The notes: a model not told the origin generated them from the sequence alone. 64,000 bases of DNA from Pseudomonas poae (GCF_001439785.1 NZ_JYLI01000011.1:147621-211620), one strand, 5' to 3'. Shown: positions 49,630-59,165, numbered from the stretch's first letter. Made by a program: numbers and translations.

Positions 49630-51723
49630 ATGGACATTAAAATTTTCAATTGTAACAACATCGATAGTGGCGCCATTCATATATCTCTGGGCAAGCTCAA
49701 TATAAAATATGCAACAAACGGAACATGAAAAAGTACCGTAGCTAGAGCGTTGTCGCTTTCTATACACGACAAATTAGCTGGTACAAGCAAGCTAGCCGAA
49801 CTTACGTCTTTCAAAAACGCAGAAAACCCAGAGCTATCACCCAAGATAGAAGGATCTGAAGAGATCACTAAACTCAGAGTGTTTGACGAATCATACATCA
49901 ATGACTTTGTCTTCCAGGCTGATGAGTTGGTGAAGGGTAGTTTCGATATTTTTGTAAGAGATAAGGATTATGATGCGGGGATGGAAGAAATAAGAAATTT
50001 AACTAGCGAAATGAAGGACATGCTAGGGGCGGATCCAGAAATCGAAACACTAATAACAGACTTACTTGAACTCTCTAGCGCTTTTGGAAAACCTGTAAAA
50101 ACAGGATTCCATGCTTCGAGCAATGTGGCTAAAGCACTAAAAAATGGTAACAAGGTAGAATCCATTCCGGCGGGCCTGGAGAAATTTACGACTTTGATTC
50201 AACACGAACAGAATTACAAGTGGATAAAGTGGCAACAAGAAGGCAAGCCCTTTCTAGACATTTCATCAGATTGTCCGTATTGCACACATGATGTAAAGGA
50301 CACGCTGGAAGTAATAACTAAGGTTACAGAATCGTATGACTCCAAATCCATTGAAAGCCTAGCAAAAACCATTGCCACATTCTCTAAACTCAACAAATAC
50401 TTTTCAACTGAGACTAGCCAAAGTATCGATAGCTTTATAAAAAATATCGAAGGGTACACGGACGATCAGGCTGCTTTTATCCGAGAAGTTTGGGGTCAAA
50501 TTGATCGTCTATCTGGCAGCTTGACAAAAGCTAAAAACTTAGGATTTTCAACACTTAGAAATGTTGACGTCATAATTGAAGAACTCAAAAACCATAAAAT
50601 TCAACTAGAGCTATACGTTCATCTAAACTCAGAAAGCACAGCAGAAAAAATTGAAATAGTTAACAAGGGCATTGATGCGTTGCTTGAGAAGGCTGGGAAG
50701 CTTCAAGGCAGTGTCGCGAAGCAAAAAAAACTTATAGAAAAACTCATAAAAAACAACGGCATTGGAATCAATGAATTTTTGCAAAATGCCGGGTATAGCT
50801 ATTCAGTTATGCTCGTTGCTGACGGTGAGAGCTACAAACTAAAATTGGTTCACAACTCAATAGAAGGTGAGATAGCAAATGTACGCTCTCACTTGAGCTA
50901 TGGAGAGCGCAACGCATTTTCGTTAGTTTTATTCATGTATGACTGCCTAAAAAGCGAAGCCGATTTGATAATACTTGACGACCCAATTTCGTCGTTCGAT
51001 AAAAACAAGAAATACGCAATAGTTGACGCTCTATTCCGCAAGGAAAATTCATTCAGGGGTAAGACAGTTCTTTTCCTCACTCACGATTTCGAACCCGTAG
51101 TAGACATGATGCTGCATCACCCTGACCGCTTCATAAAGCCAGCCGTTTACTTCCTCGAAAATAACCAAGGCCTACTAAGCGAGAACACAATTGAAAAGAC
51201 GGATATTCAGACTTTCATAGAGATTGCGATGACTAATTCGCGTACGGACTGCCACGAAATAAATCGCCTAGTTTATCTGCGACGCTACTACGAAATCACG
51301 GAGAATAAACAATACAGCTTTGATATTCTTTCCAGCCTTTTCCACAAAAGATCCAAGCCATCTAAAAAAGATCCAAATGGCGGGTTTATCGAGCTAACGG
51401 AAAGCGAATTGGAGGAGGGAACTCAGCACATTTGCAAATTCGTAGAGAGCTTTGAGTACAAAAGACTTATTCAACTTGTACAAAACGACAACGAACTGAA
51501 GAAATTGTATTTCGACTCAAAAAACAACTATGAAAAGCTTCATCTTTACAGAATGCTTTTCGATGGCAAAGCAAAGGATATAGAATCCGACGTGATTCGC
51601 AAATTTATCAATGAAGCGTTCCACATTGAAAACAATTACATATACCAGCTTAATCCCTCCCAGTTTCAGCTCGTACCTCAATATGTGATAGATGAGTGCG
51701 ATACATTCGTCGAAAATCTTTAG
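49630..51723 (+). pseudogene. SMC/RloC-like ATPase with an in-frame TGA in the P-loop
   Basis: The full frame of 698 codons starts MDIKIFNCNNIDSGAIHISL and reads KYATNGT, then TGA at 49726-49728, then KSTVARALSLSIHDK. The stop is exactly where the P-loop glycine (GGA) is expected, so one G-to-T change explains it. After it the frame is open to the end: CPYC near residue 214, LSYGERNAFSLVLFM near 422, Walker B ADLIILDDPISSFD near 447 and a switch histidine in KTVLFLTHDFEPV. This is the layout of SMC-like defence ATPases such as RloC. Translation from an internal TTG would lack the P-loop. Confidence 0.75.
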
Positions 51724-51807
51724 ACAACTAATCCTCAAAATTATTTCTTATTCGACGTTTAGTGAGGTGGCGCTTCGAATTTTGACAGATCCTCCAGCAC
51801 AGGGGGT

Positions 51808-51896
51808 GTTCCAAGCGTCGGCAGTTCATTCACGTCCAATCCTGGTCAAACTCGACTTGGATCGAGCTGGGAAAGTCGATTGAAGGTGGAGAATAC
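51808..51896. repeat. 90-bp dispersed repeat, copy A
   Basis: GTTCCAAGCGTCGGCAGTTC at the left and GTCGATTGAAGGTGGAGAAT at the right match the sequence at 61540-61630 over about 90 bp (for instance GCAGTTCA, CTGG-AA and GATTGAAGG shared). This copy directly precedes the rulB relic. Confidence 0.65.
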
Positions 51897-52185
51897 AAAT
51901 ATAGGACGGGATACATTGGAAAAAGTTTCCTACTCAGCTCTGGTGGACTTGGGATACCCGACCGACGACGGGCGGCTCATGACGAAGGCAGCAACTGAAT
52001 CGGTTAATAGCCTTTTCCGTACCGGCTACAAGCACAGCAGCGCGGCAGTGTCGCCGATGGGTCTCCGACAGCCCGGGGAATTCACTGATGACCTGTTTGC
52101 GCATTCGCAGCCCGTAATGGAGGACGAGTCGATAGGCGTGCTGGATGAGATCATGGCTCCTAGGGAAAGGGAGTCCTCCGAGTAG
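51880..52185 (+). pseudogene. rulB/umuC (DNA polymerase V catalytic subunit) C-terminal relic
   Basis: A frame of 101 codons. From about residue 23 it reads GYPTDDGRLMTKAATESVNS, LFRTGYKHSSAAV and LRQPGEFTDDLFAHSQPVME; these match the little-finger region of UmuC/RulB (YPTDD.RL..AA......LFR.G..., LRQ.GEFTDDLF, VLDEI). The polymerase and palm parts are missing and the end (PRERESSE) is out of family. The rulAB locus is a known integration hotspot in Pseudomonas, so this is best read as the scar of an insertion. Confidence 0.75.
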
Positions 52186-52306
52186 CCAGCGTGCCCGCAT
52201 CGCCTAGTTAGGCAATGCGGCGAGAATCGATGAATTAGACCTACACGAGAAGTTCGATCATATCTGGGTAGTGAAAGCCAGATAGCAGACTGGCCACCCG
52301 ATTGGC

Positions 52307-52750
52307 TTAAGGGCGTCCCTGTATCGAAGACCTCAGGTACGCGACGAATCCGGCCCAGTTATGAGCCTCATATTTCTCCAGCATTTGTTTAGGAAGCTTA
52401 ATTTGAGAAATCGTCCAGTCAATGCACTCTCGCCATTCAGGCTCATCAAGAATCTGCCGCCCTGTGAAATATCGAACCTCGTCCTCGGTGGTGTTGTAGA
52501 TCAAAAAAATACGGTCAAGATTTTTACTCACAGCAGATCGGCTAAGACCTCGCGGATTGTTCCAGTTTTCGCCACTCTTGATCTGAACTTCGAAGTAGCG
52601 ACCTTGGTGTCCAACGATTCCGTCAATCCCCTTGTCGTCGACCAGCGAGGGGAACACATCAAACCCTTCGCCGAGCAAGTATCCCCAGATGGCGAATTCA
52701 TTTCGTTTACCGATTGCGAGCTTGTTTTTTATTTCTATTTTCAACGTCAT
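52307..52750 (-). CDS. PD-(D/E)XK-like nuclease-fold protein
   Basis: A 147-aa protein. GKRNEFAIWGYLLGEGFDVF and SLVDDKGIDGIVGHQGRYFE, ending VQIKSGENW, give the order E...D-G...(F)E-x-Q-x-K, the core of the restriction-endonuclease fold (EVQIKS near residue 54). The second half includes LDRIFLIYNTTEDEVRYFTG and helices. It is likely a nuclease or a DNA-binding relative such as DUF4365-type proteins. It is 200 bases to the left of the helicase gene, on the same strand. Together they may act on DNA. Confidence 0.7.
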   Translation of the reverse strand: MTLKIEIKNKLAIGKRNEFAIWGYLLGEGFDVFPSLVDDKGIDGIVGHQGRYFEVQIKSGENWNNPRGLSRSAVSKNLDRIFLIYNTTEDEVRYFTGRQILDEPEWRECIDWTISQIKLPKQMLEKYEAHNWAGFVAYLRSSIQGRP

Positions 52751-52952
52751 GTTGTTTACCGCACCTATCCAGTGGAAATGAACGCTCTCACCGCCAAACC
52801 TGAGTGATACGGAGGTGGAGCATTAATTTGAAATGAAGGGCGGAAGGAATAATAGGATATCGCTCAACCTCCTTGTCCGCCCAGCCGCTGCGCTTTTCTG
52901 CATTCCCGCACGTCGCCTGCAGATATTAGATTGTGACGAGCGAAGGCCCTAG

Positions 52953-55499
52953 CTAGCGTCCTTTAACTACTTTACGTTTGATCCCATCAGAAGGGGGCGC
53001 AGGACGTGGAGTCACAACGTTCCAATAGGCCTGATCCCCCTTGATATAACGGCTTGCCTTCTCCGACGCGGGTACCTTTTCGTCCCAGGAAATATACCAG
53101 TAGCAGTAGGTGACGGCCCGAGTGATGGCGACGTAGGCTGTTCGCAGCGCCTCCTGCTGCTGTGCTCTGTCGTAACCGCAGGGCTCGCCCGCATTCGCCA
53201 TACCAGCCTGGGCATAGAAATCGTTTCTCGAAGGCGATGATGTGGTGACCTCGCAATCCCCCAGCAAAAAGACGGCGTCGGCCTGCAAGCCCTTCGAGGA
53301 GTGGTAGGTCAGAAACTTGATGGCCTTGTCTCGCTTATCTTCACGAGCTCTCTCAATGACGTCGCTAAGTTTTGCTTTGGCATCTTTTTTGGTGTCGCGT
53401 TTACGGTAAAGAATAAGGATCGAGTGGCCAGCGTCGTAATGGTGTTCGGTCATCTGCACTAGGTGTTCCCAGTCAAGCTCTCGAACTTCTACCGGTATCT
53501 GGTTGCCGATCACACGCTTGTTAACGGCAACACCGTGCTTGTTTTCAAAACCTGGTGTCTGGTTGACGATTGCTTCCGCCGCATCAACCACCATTTGGTG
53601 TGATCGATGGTTTTCCTGCATGAAAACCTGTGTCTGTTTCGGCGACCTAAACTCCTTGCCGAACTCCATCAGAAAACGTGGAGAGCTGCCACGCCATCCA
53701 TAGATGCTTTGCCAATCGTCCCCCACTGCCATCACCGAAGCATAAGCTGGCGCGCCCAAAGTTTTAGCGGCCAACCCGCGCAGTTCGATTTCCTTAAAGG
53801 TCGCCCTGACCCAGGAGATTGTGTTCGCCCCCACATCTTGGAATTCGTCGATGAGCAGCGTCGTCATGGGGCGAAGTACGCTGTCCGGTACTGCCCTAAA
53901 ATTTTGCTGACCACGTTCGCTGAACATCGCAAACATACTGTTAAACGTCATTACCGGCGGGCTCATCTGCAGCAGTCCATCGTTGAACGCGGCCCAGTAA
54001 ATGCTCATCGCATGGAAAAATGGCGTGTCGGGCTCATCCTTGTACAAGGTCATATTTTTGACCGCCTCAATGGCGTCCAGGCCCAGGTTTTCGATGAAGG
54101 AAGCATTGGAAAAAAATGCCTCCAAAATATAACTGGAGCTTATCTCTCCCCTGACCTTGTACTGGAATTTCGGGCATCCATTTATCCGACCTTTGAGCGC
54201 GTCAACCGACCGCGATGCATCGACATAACTGTTCAGATAGACAACCCGTGGGCTGCAAAACGCCTGAAACAGCGTCCGCTTGTCGCGCACGTGCTTGCGC
54301 ATGAACCATCCATATTGGTGATCAAGCTTAATTTCATTTGGTTCGGTATCGTCGACCCCTAGAATCACGTAGGTATCGAACTCGGGAATATATCCGTTCA
54401 CCCGGAAGTTTTTCCCAAGCAGTCGGACAGTCTTATGTGCAGGCTCTATCCCATCAATTGGCCAATAACCGGCAGCTTCCCAAAGACCTTCAAGTTGAGC
54501 GCACAACGCATCATCGATATTCGCCATTTGCCAGGCCTTATCCTGGCGCTCCAGAACGTCTGGATGGTCTTTATTCATCTCAGCTAGCAATAGTGAGCGT
54601 TGATAGAGTTCTCCGATCAGTGAGCGAAACTCCGTGTTGGTTTCATAGAGCTCTTGGTATGTCGCGTTCATCAGGTCAAGCTGGGTTTCACCCAGCTTGA
54701 CGTTCAGCATCGAACCGTCCTTTTCGTCCTCACCTGGCTTGTTGTCTAGAAACTCAAAAGCCTTTACATCACTTAGACCATCGATGCTTTTTGCGAAGGA
54801 CAGAATGCGGGAATGGAACGTGCGGACAATCTCAAGGGACTTCTTCTCGCTGACTTCATAACCCCAAAGGTCAAACACCTCGCGGACTTTCTTCGCGAAA
54901 TCCAGCTTGGATTCTTTTGTGAAAGTGACAACCGTCAGACCCGCCAAATCAATTTTGAGGTAGTGGTATAGAACAATCAGCCGCAACACCATGGTGGTCG
55001 ATTTACCGCTACCAGCACCCGCCACTACAGAGGTGGTCGGAGTGGTGGACAAGATCATCTTCCACTGATCTTCAGAAGGAGGTTGATCAGGAAGATAGTG
55101 CTTCACATCCTGCCGGATCTCAGCAGCCATTTCTGGAGTGATCGCAAATCTCCAGTCCTTGAACAGTGCAGTTTCCTTGATGCCCGGTGAAGCTGGAGTC
55201 GTAGGTGCACCAGGACGTAACTCAACAATTAGCTTTCCGTCGTCCAGTCCTTGGGTATGCCCCTGAGAGAAACCCTCCTCCAAGCCTTTGCTTTTCCCCT
55301 CTTTGGTACCGACAAGCCGACCCGCATTCCAAGCAGATGTTTGTTGAAATCCGACGACGTCGAGGATTGCATTGGTGAGCCAGTTGAAAAAGCCACGCTT
55401 GGCGGACTGTGGGCTATGGCCACACGCCAAGGTATCGTTTTCATCTGATGAATCAATCTGTGGTGGTTGAGAATGAGGGTTGGTTGGTCGCGAATCCAC
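52953..55499 (-). CDS. UvrD/Rep-like superfamily 1 helicase
   Basis: An 848-aa ATP-dependent helicase. Walker A is in SVVAGAGSGKSTTMVLR near residue 160; motif II is LLIDEFQDVGANT; motif III is AVGDDWQSIYGWRGSSPRF; later motifs are FLTYHSSKGLQADAVFLLGD and AYVAITRAV. The N-terminal 110 residues are unusual: a hydrophobic FFNWLTNAILDVVGF and then a repeated GxxxG pattern (VGTKEGKSKGLEEGFSQGHT). The first ATG gives this N-terminus; a later start cannot be ruled out. It is divergent from a DUF6602 gene and preceded by a PD-(D/E)XK-like gene. Helicase-nuclease pairing is common in defence systems (for example Gabija), but this is a different arrangement. Confidence 0.88.
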   Translation of the reverse strand: MDSRPTNPHSQPPQIDSSDENDTLACGHSPQSAKRGFFNWLTNAILDVVGFQQTSAWNAGRLVGTKEGKSKGLEEGFSQGHTQGLDDGKLIVELRPGAPTTPASPGIKETALFKDWRFAITPEMAAEIRQDVKHYLPDQPPSEDQWKMILSTTPTTSVVAGAGSGKSTTMVLRLIVLYHYLKIDLAGLTVVTFTKESKLDFAKKVREVFDLWGYEVSEKKSLEIVRTFHSRILSFAKSIDGLSDVKAFEFLDNKPGEDEKDGSMLNVKLGETQLDLMNATYQELYETNTEFRSLIGELYQRSLLLAEMNKDHPDVLERQDKAWQMANIDDALCAQLEGLWEAAGYWPIDGIEPAHKTVRLLGKNFRVNGYIPEFDTYVILGVDDTEPNEIKLDHQYGWFMRKHVRDKRTLFQAFCSPRVVYLNSYVDASRSVDALKGRINGCPKFQYKVRGEISSSYILEAFFSNASFIENLGLDAIEAVKNMTLYKDEPDTPFFHAMSIYWAAFNDGLLQMSPPVMTFNSMFAMFSERGQQNFRAVPDSVLRPMTTLLIDEFQDVGANTISWVRATFKEIELRGLAAKTLGAPAYASVMAVGDDWQSIYGWRGSSPRFLMEFGKEFRSPKQTQVFMQENHRSHQMVVDAAEAIVNQTPGFENKHGVAVNKRVIGNQIPVEVRELDWEHLVQMTEHHYDAGHSILILYRKRDTKKDAKAKLSDVIERAREDKRDKAIKFLTYHSSKGLQADAVFLLGDCEVTTSSPSRNDFYAQAGMANAGEPCGYDRAQQQEALRTAYVAITRAVTYCYWYISWDEKVPASEKASRYIKGDQAYWNVVTPRPAPPSDGIKRKVVKGR

Positions 55500-55729
55500 T
55501 AGCTAAGAGCTCCCTGCAGGCTTAGAGCGTGCCAGGAATCCGGGCGCCGCCTCTTCGATATAAGGGCGTAGATTACCACCACAATTGCAACGTGAAGCTT
55601 CTAAAGCAGAGGTCACGGCAGCCCGAGCCGCCTAATCCCGCAGCATGTCCTGACTTGCCAGACCCTGTGTTAGTCAGCAGGATTGGCGTCATGGATGCAG
55701 ACAGACATCGAGCAACTGGAGGAGGATCA

Positions 55730-56551
55730 ATGAGCTTATACGGTGGATACATCGAAAGGTTGGCCAGGAAAGTCGAAGCGAGGTTGCAGGACATCGAGGC
55801 GATCTACAACTTTGACCTTGGGGATGAATTCGAGGTCGCCATATGCGCTTTGCTGGAGGATATTCTGCCAGCCAAGTACGGAGTGTGCCGGGGTTTTATC
55901 ATCGCTGAAAATGGCGAAAAGGCCGGGGATGACCTCATTATCTACGACAAGATGTCCAGCCCTACCCTGCGCTCCGGCTTGAGCCGCCAGTTTCCGGTAA
56001 AAGAACAAATCCCGGTTGACGCGGTGTACGCCTACATCGAATGCAAGCACTCGATCTCGGATTCAGCGGTATTGGCAAAGGCGGTCAGCCAAGCCGAAGC
56101 GGTAAAGAAATTGCTGCTCACACGCCGAGGTCGCACCAACCCTGAGTATCAAGTAGATGGGCCTATCTACAACGGCAGGGCCAGGGACTGGCCCCGTACT
56201 TACCCTCCACTCAAGAACCAGCCCTTCTGTGCAGTCTTTGCACGCAAATACTCACCGGACGTTTCTGTTCGCAATGTCCAGGGAGACCACGCCCCCGACC
56301 TCATGATTCTTGGAAATGACCACATCGCGACACATACGGTGTACATGGGGCCGGACGGTGTCAAATCGTCGCTCTTTTACGACACCAAGTTCGGGGCGCC
56401 GCTGTACGTGGAAGCTGCCCCTGGCAACGCCTACGGCTTGGGTCTGGTGATCCTTCTTCAGGCGTTGAGCTGGGTTGAACTGCTGCCGATTGATTGGACT
56501 GAGGCGCTGAGCACCACGTTCTTCGACAACCTGCTCAACCGCAAAACCTAA
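55730..56551 (+). CDS. DUF6602-family protein, PD-(D/E)XK nuclease-like
   Basis: A 273-aa protein. LGDEFEVAICALLEDILPAK and YGVCRGFIIAENGEKAGDDL, then IIYD, give a glutamate and an aspartate; PVDAVYAYIECKHSI near residue 102 supplies the E-x-K. This D...ECK pattern is the PD-(D/E)XK core of the DUF6602 family. GGAGGAGG precedes the ATG and fixes the start. It is divergent from the UvrD-like helicase over about 230 bp. A nuclease role in DNA restriction or repair is likely but not proven. Confidence 0.75.
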   Translation: MSLYGGYIERLARKVEARLQDIEAIYNFDLGDEFEVAICALLEDILPAKYGVCRGFIIAENGEKAGDDLIIYDKMSSPTLRSGLSRQFPVKEQIPVDAVYAYIECKHSISDSAVLAKAVSQAEAVKKLLLTRRGRTNPEYQVDGPIYNGRARDWPRTYPPLKNQPFCAVFARKYSPDVSVRNVQGDHAPDLMILGNDHIATHTVYMGPDGVKSSLFYDTKFGAPLYVEAAPGNAYGLGLVILLQALSWVELLPIDWTEALSTTFFDNLLNRKT

Positions 56552-56560
56552 CCTAAGCCC

Positions 56561-56818
56561 TTATACCTCCCCTACCGCCGGGATCTTCGTCTGGCACGAC
56601 AATGAGCGCTTCTCTGCGAAATCTACCATCTGTCCATGTAAGCCTGAGTTGCAGGCCAACAACCAATGCTGAAAGATAACGAGCTGGACGAAGACCAGCG
56701 CTAATACTGCAAACACCATTGTTATGCTACAGACAGTGAAAGCAGTAGGCCTTTTTGAAAGCCTAGACTTGCGAGTCTTAGCAGGCACAACATCTCCGCA
56801 GGGCTTACAGAACGACAA
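56561..56818 (-). CDS. Small membrane protein (85 aa, TTG start)
   Basis: The frame opens with TTG (MSFCKPCGDVVPAKTRKSRL), has CKPC at the start and one TM segment (VCSITMVFAVLALVFVQLVI) in the middle. It starts 15 bases after the stop of the HTH/coiled-coil gene on the same strand and would be in its operon. The unusual start and lack of a family make it uncertain. Confidence 0.4.
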   Translation of the reverse strand: MSFCKPCGDVVPAKTRKSRLSKRPTAFTVCSITMVFAVLALVFVQLVIFQHWLLACNSGLHGQMVDFAEKRSLSCQTKIPAVGEV

Positions 56819-56833
56819 GACGCCCGAATAGAC

Positions 56834-58123
56834 TCAAAACGCTGGAGGCTCCCATCCATTGAAGTGTTTCAACGCGTCCAAATTCCCGATCAGTTCTTTC
56901 GCTTTAGCCAGCCGCTCGATAACCACTTTCCGCTCATCATCTTCGAGCCTATGCGCAGATCTCTCAATATCGTCAAAGAATGCCTGAATGCTGTTTACCT
57001 TTGCCCAAGTCTGAATCACAGCTTCTAGCTGCTCAAGGCTATCCTGGATCGCCTCGAGTCGGCGTTTTTCCTCTTCTTTTCTTTGCCACTCAGCCATCTG
57101 CAATTGGTGCTTCTGCCGTTCGAGCTCAGCCCTTTCTCGCTCAACCTCTACTTTTTTGGCAAGCCCTGGGGCTTCAGCAATCAAGAATTTGACGATGCTT
57201 GGGATTTTGCTGACCAAATCACCAGGTCTGTCCTCGATCCAGCGATGAATCCAATCTACTCGGTAGTAAGGGGAATAAACCTGGAGGCAGAGGCGACCGG
57301 TAGGCATGTCGGTACTCATTACCCAATCATTGCGATAAGGAGAGCGACGTTGATTGGCTGGAAGTGAACTCAATCGAACATACTCCTTGTCTACGTACTT
57401 GACCTCGACGTACTCACTGATTTCGTAGATGGTCAAACCAAAAACTATGGCTCCGATGTAAACCACGGTAGGACGTTGCGGCTGCCACAGCGAAGGATGT
57501 ATGTACCTCGTTGAGGCCTTTTCCCTATGATCAACTGACTCACGATTCATATGCTTAGCAGGATCGCTGAGCGCTACTGCAAGACCTTCTTTCATCAGAG
57601 CCAAGTAAAACTGGTTGGCAAAACCTACCGCATCGGCTATCCCGGTACGACTCACAATTAAATCCGCCATGGAACGTTTTGTGGGCCGTAAATAACCGTT
57701 ATCGCTTTCCAGAACCTTCTTAAAGTGCTCTTCAATATCTAGTAAAATTGGGTGCCTGCGAGGCAGTGCAGCAGGGACTGGAGATATTTTCCGGCTCGTT
57801 TTTTGACGTTCTTTTGGCAAAGATCTCGAAACCTGGAGAGGCGATCCATTTCGACTCCACGCAGTCAAATCGCCAGGCCGAGATTCGGGCAACAATGGAC
57901 GCGCTTTAGCTTTGCCCACTGCGACTTGAGCCCAATACCCCACCGGTGGACGAGGAATATTTAAGCTGGTGAAAACTCGAGCCAAATAGCTTGAAGACAC
58001 CCCATATCGTTCGCCGATTTTGGTCATAGGAGCCGACCAAACCTGTTCATAAAGCGACTCTCTTGTCACGACATCTTCCGACAAGTCATCGGCTGGAGTG
58101 AGAACCTCAGATGTGTCTTCCAT
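56834..58123 (-). CDS. HTH and coiled-coil protein of a defence-island type
   Basis: A 429-aa protein. The N-terminal HTH is TRESLYEQVWSAPMTKIGER and YGVSSSYLARVFTSLNIPRP, a conserved opening found in many uncharacterised proteins near defence genes. The middle includes KRSMADLIVSRTGIADAVGF and a repetitive beta-rich part. The end (about 330-400) is a long charged coiled coil (KVEVERERAELERQKHQLQM). No enzyme motif is recognised. It ends before the small membrane gene. Its role is unknown; a sensor or regulator of neighbouring genes is a guess. Confidence 0.7.
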   Translation of the reverse strand: MEDTSEVLTPADDLSEDVVTRESLYEQVWSAPMTKIGERYGVSSSYLARVFTSLNIPRPPVGYWAQVAVGKAKARPLLPESRPGDLTAWSRNGSPLQVSRSLPKERQKTSRKISPVPAALPRRHPILLDIEEHFKKVLESDNGYLRPTKRSMADLIVSRTGIADAVGFANQFYLALMKEGLAVALSDPAKHMNRESVDHREKASTRYIHPSLWQPQRPTVVYIGAIVFGLTIYEISEYVEVKYVDKEYVRLSSLPANQRRSPYRNDWVMSTDMPTGRLCLQVYSPYYRVDWIHRWIEDRPGDLVSKIPSIVKFLIAEAPGLAKKVEVERERAELERQKHQLQMAEWQRKEEEKRRLEAIQDSLEQLEAVIQTWAKVNSIQAFFDDIERSAHRLEDDERKVVIERLAKAKELIGNLDALKHFNGWEPPAF

Positions 58124-58349
58124 GGGCGGGAGCTTTAGTCATTTGATGGGTGTCGACTGGATGATCATAGCCCATGCATTATGACGATTCAGGGCAATGG
58201 CTCGCTCACCAGCCAAGAAGCATTTTCTTCCCTACTTTGCTTCGCGAATCCAGGCGTTTGAGGGCGAATTGCACCGTCATGAGGCGATTTTGATTGACGA
58301 AAAAACAAGCGGTGCAAACAGGACTCCTGATCGGACTAAAAAATAAAGA

Positions 58350-58372
58350 AGGCCCTCAAAAAGGGCCCCTTG
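58350..58372 (-). terminator. Terminator of the broken MvaT-like gene
   Basis: On the minus strand GGGCCC/AGGGCC-type arms pair around a T-rich loop (AGGGGCCCTTTTTGAGGGCC) followed by TTCTTTATTTTTT. It follows the degenerate MvaT frame. Confidence 0.6.
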
Positions 58373-58388
58373 GGTAGTCAAATCAAAA

Positions 58389-58570
58389 TCACTTGGCCAA
58401 CCAAGACTCAACAGTTTCACTGCGTGCTCTGCCTTCCTCTTCAAGCCTGCGTGATTGCCACCTTCTGTCACAATAACCTCGCCGCTGTGGGGTTTGGTGT
58501 AAACCTTCAGCTGACGAGCTTTCCGTGAGCCTGCTTTAGGCGTACGCAACGAAGCATGGTGACCATGCAT
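58389..58570 (-). pseudogene. MvaT-family gene, truncated and frameshifted relic
   Basis: Only the C-terminal part is left: LRTPKAGSRKARQLKVYTKP, then HSGEVIVTEGGNHAGLK, which matches the DNA-binding region of MvaT. After that the frame shifts; the correct ending SETVESWLAK lies in another frame and stops at the TCA on the plus strand (58389). The N-terminal coiled coil is missing. Its sequence differs enough from the intact copy at 49.0 kb to be an independent acquisition. Confidence 0.75.
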
Positions 58571-58655
58571 GGGAATCTAGCGGGTTAATTACCTCCTTAA
58601 GGCTTTAGCCATTACTGGCGGGCGCTAAATCTACAAGCCATTACTCTACTTATCA

Positions 58656-59165
58656 TCACACTTCAGATTTGTCCTGTAGAACCCACTCATCTGACACGCC
58701 GTGCTTATGCATATAACTATGTACCGACTTCGGAATATGAGGCGACTCTTTAGCGAGCGAATCTATACGCTGACGCATATTATCCAAGCCTTCAAAATTA
58801 TTTTCCCTACCCGCTTCAAACATAAACTCCATCTCTCTTCCCAACGCATTGTAATTGGCACCGGCAGCGCGATGTTTTTCAGCAAGTTCTTGATAGCCCA
58901 GTGTACTCTGGAGGGCAGTCATTACTGCAGCCAATACACTCATAAACCCAACCACCACCTGCCAAAAAATATCTATTTGTTGCTGCATACTGGCGAACAC
59001 CGTAGTTCCAACAGCTGCTGAAAAAACAATTGCCGGGATTGAGATCATTTTATGGATAAATGAATATCGCATAGCGGCACGATAATGACCCATTCCAATC
59101 GACGCCAACCGCGTATACCACTTATATGCCAGTTTTCCAACTTCGGACTCAGACTCAAAACTCAT
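58656..59165 (-). CDS. SLATT-domain membrane protein
   Basis: A 169-aa protein with two TM segments (about residues 42-62, ISIPAIVFSAAVGTTVFASM, and 70-92, WQVVVGFMSVLAAVMTALQS) flanked by helices. HYRAAMRYSFIHKMI before, and GYQELAEKHRAAGANYNALG after, are the SLATT signatures. SLATT proteins are membrane effectors in SMODS-, SLOG- and reverse-transcriptase-linked conflict systems; here no partner gene lies beside it. The ATG chosen follows GGGG and agrees with the family start. It may be a solitary remnant or work with an unlinked sensor. Confidence 0.8.
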   Translation of the reverse strand: MSFESESEVGKLAYKWYTRLASIGMGHYRAAMRYSFIHKMISIPAIVFSAAVGTTVFASMQQQIDIFWQVVVGFMSVLAAVMTALQSTLGYQELAEKHRAAGANYNALGREMEFMFEAGRENNFEGLDNMRQRIDSLAKESPHIPKSVHSYMHKHGVSDEWVLQDKSEV

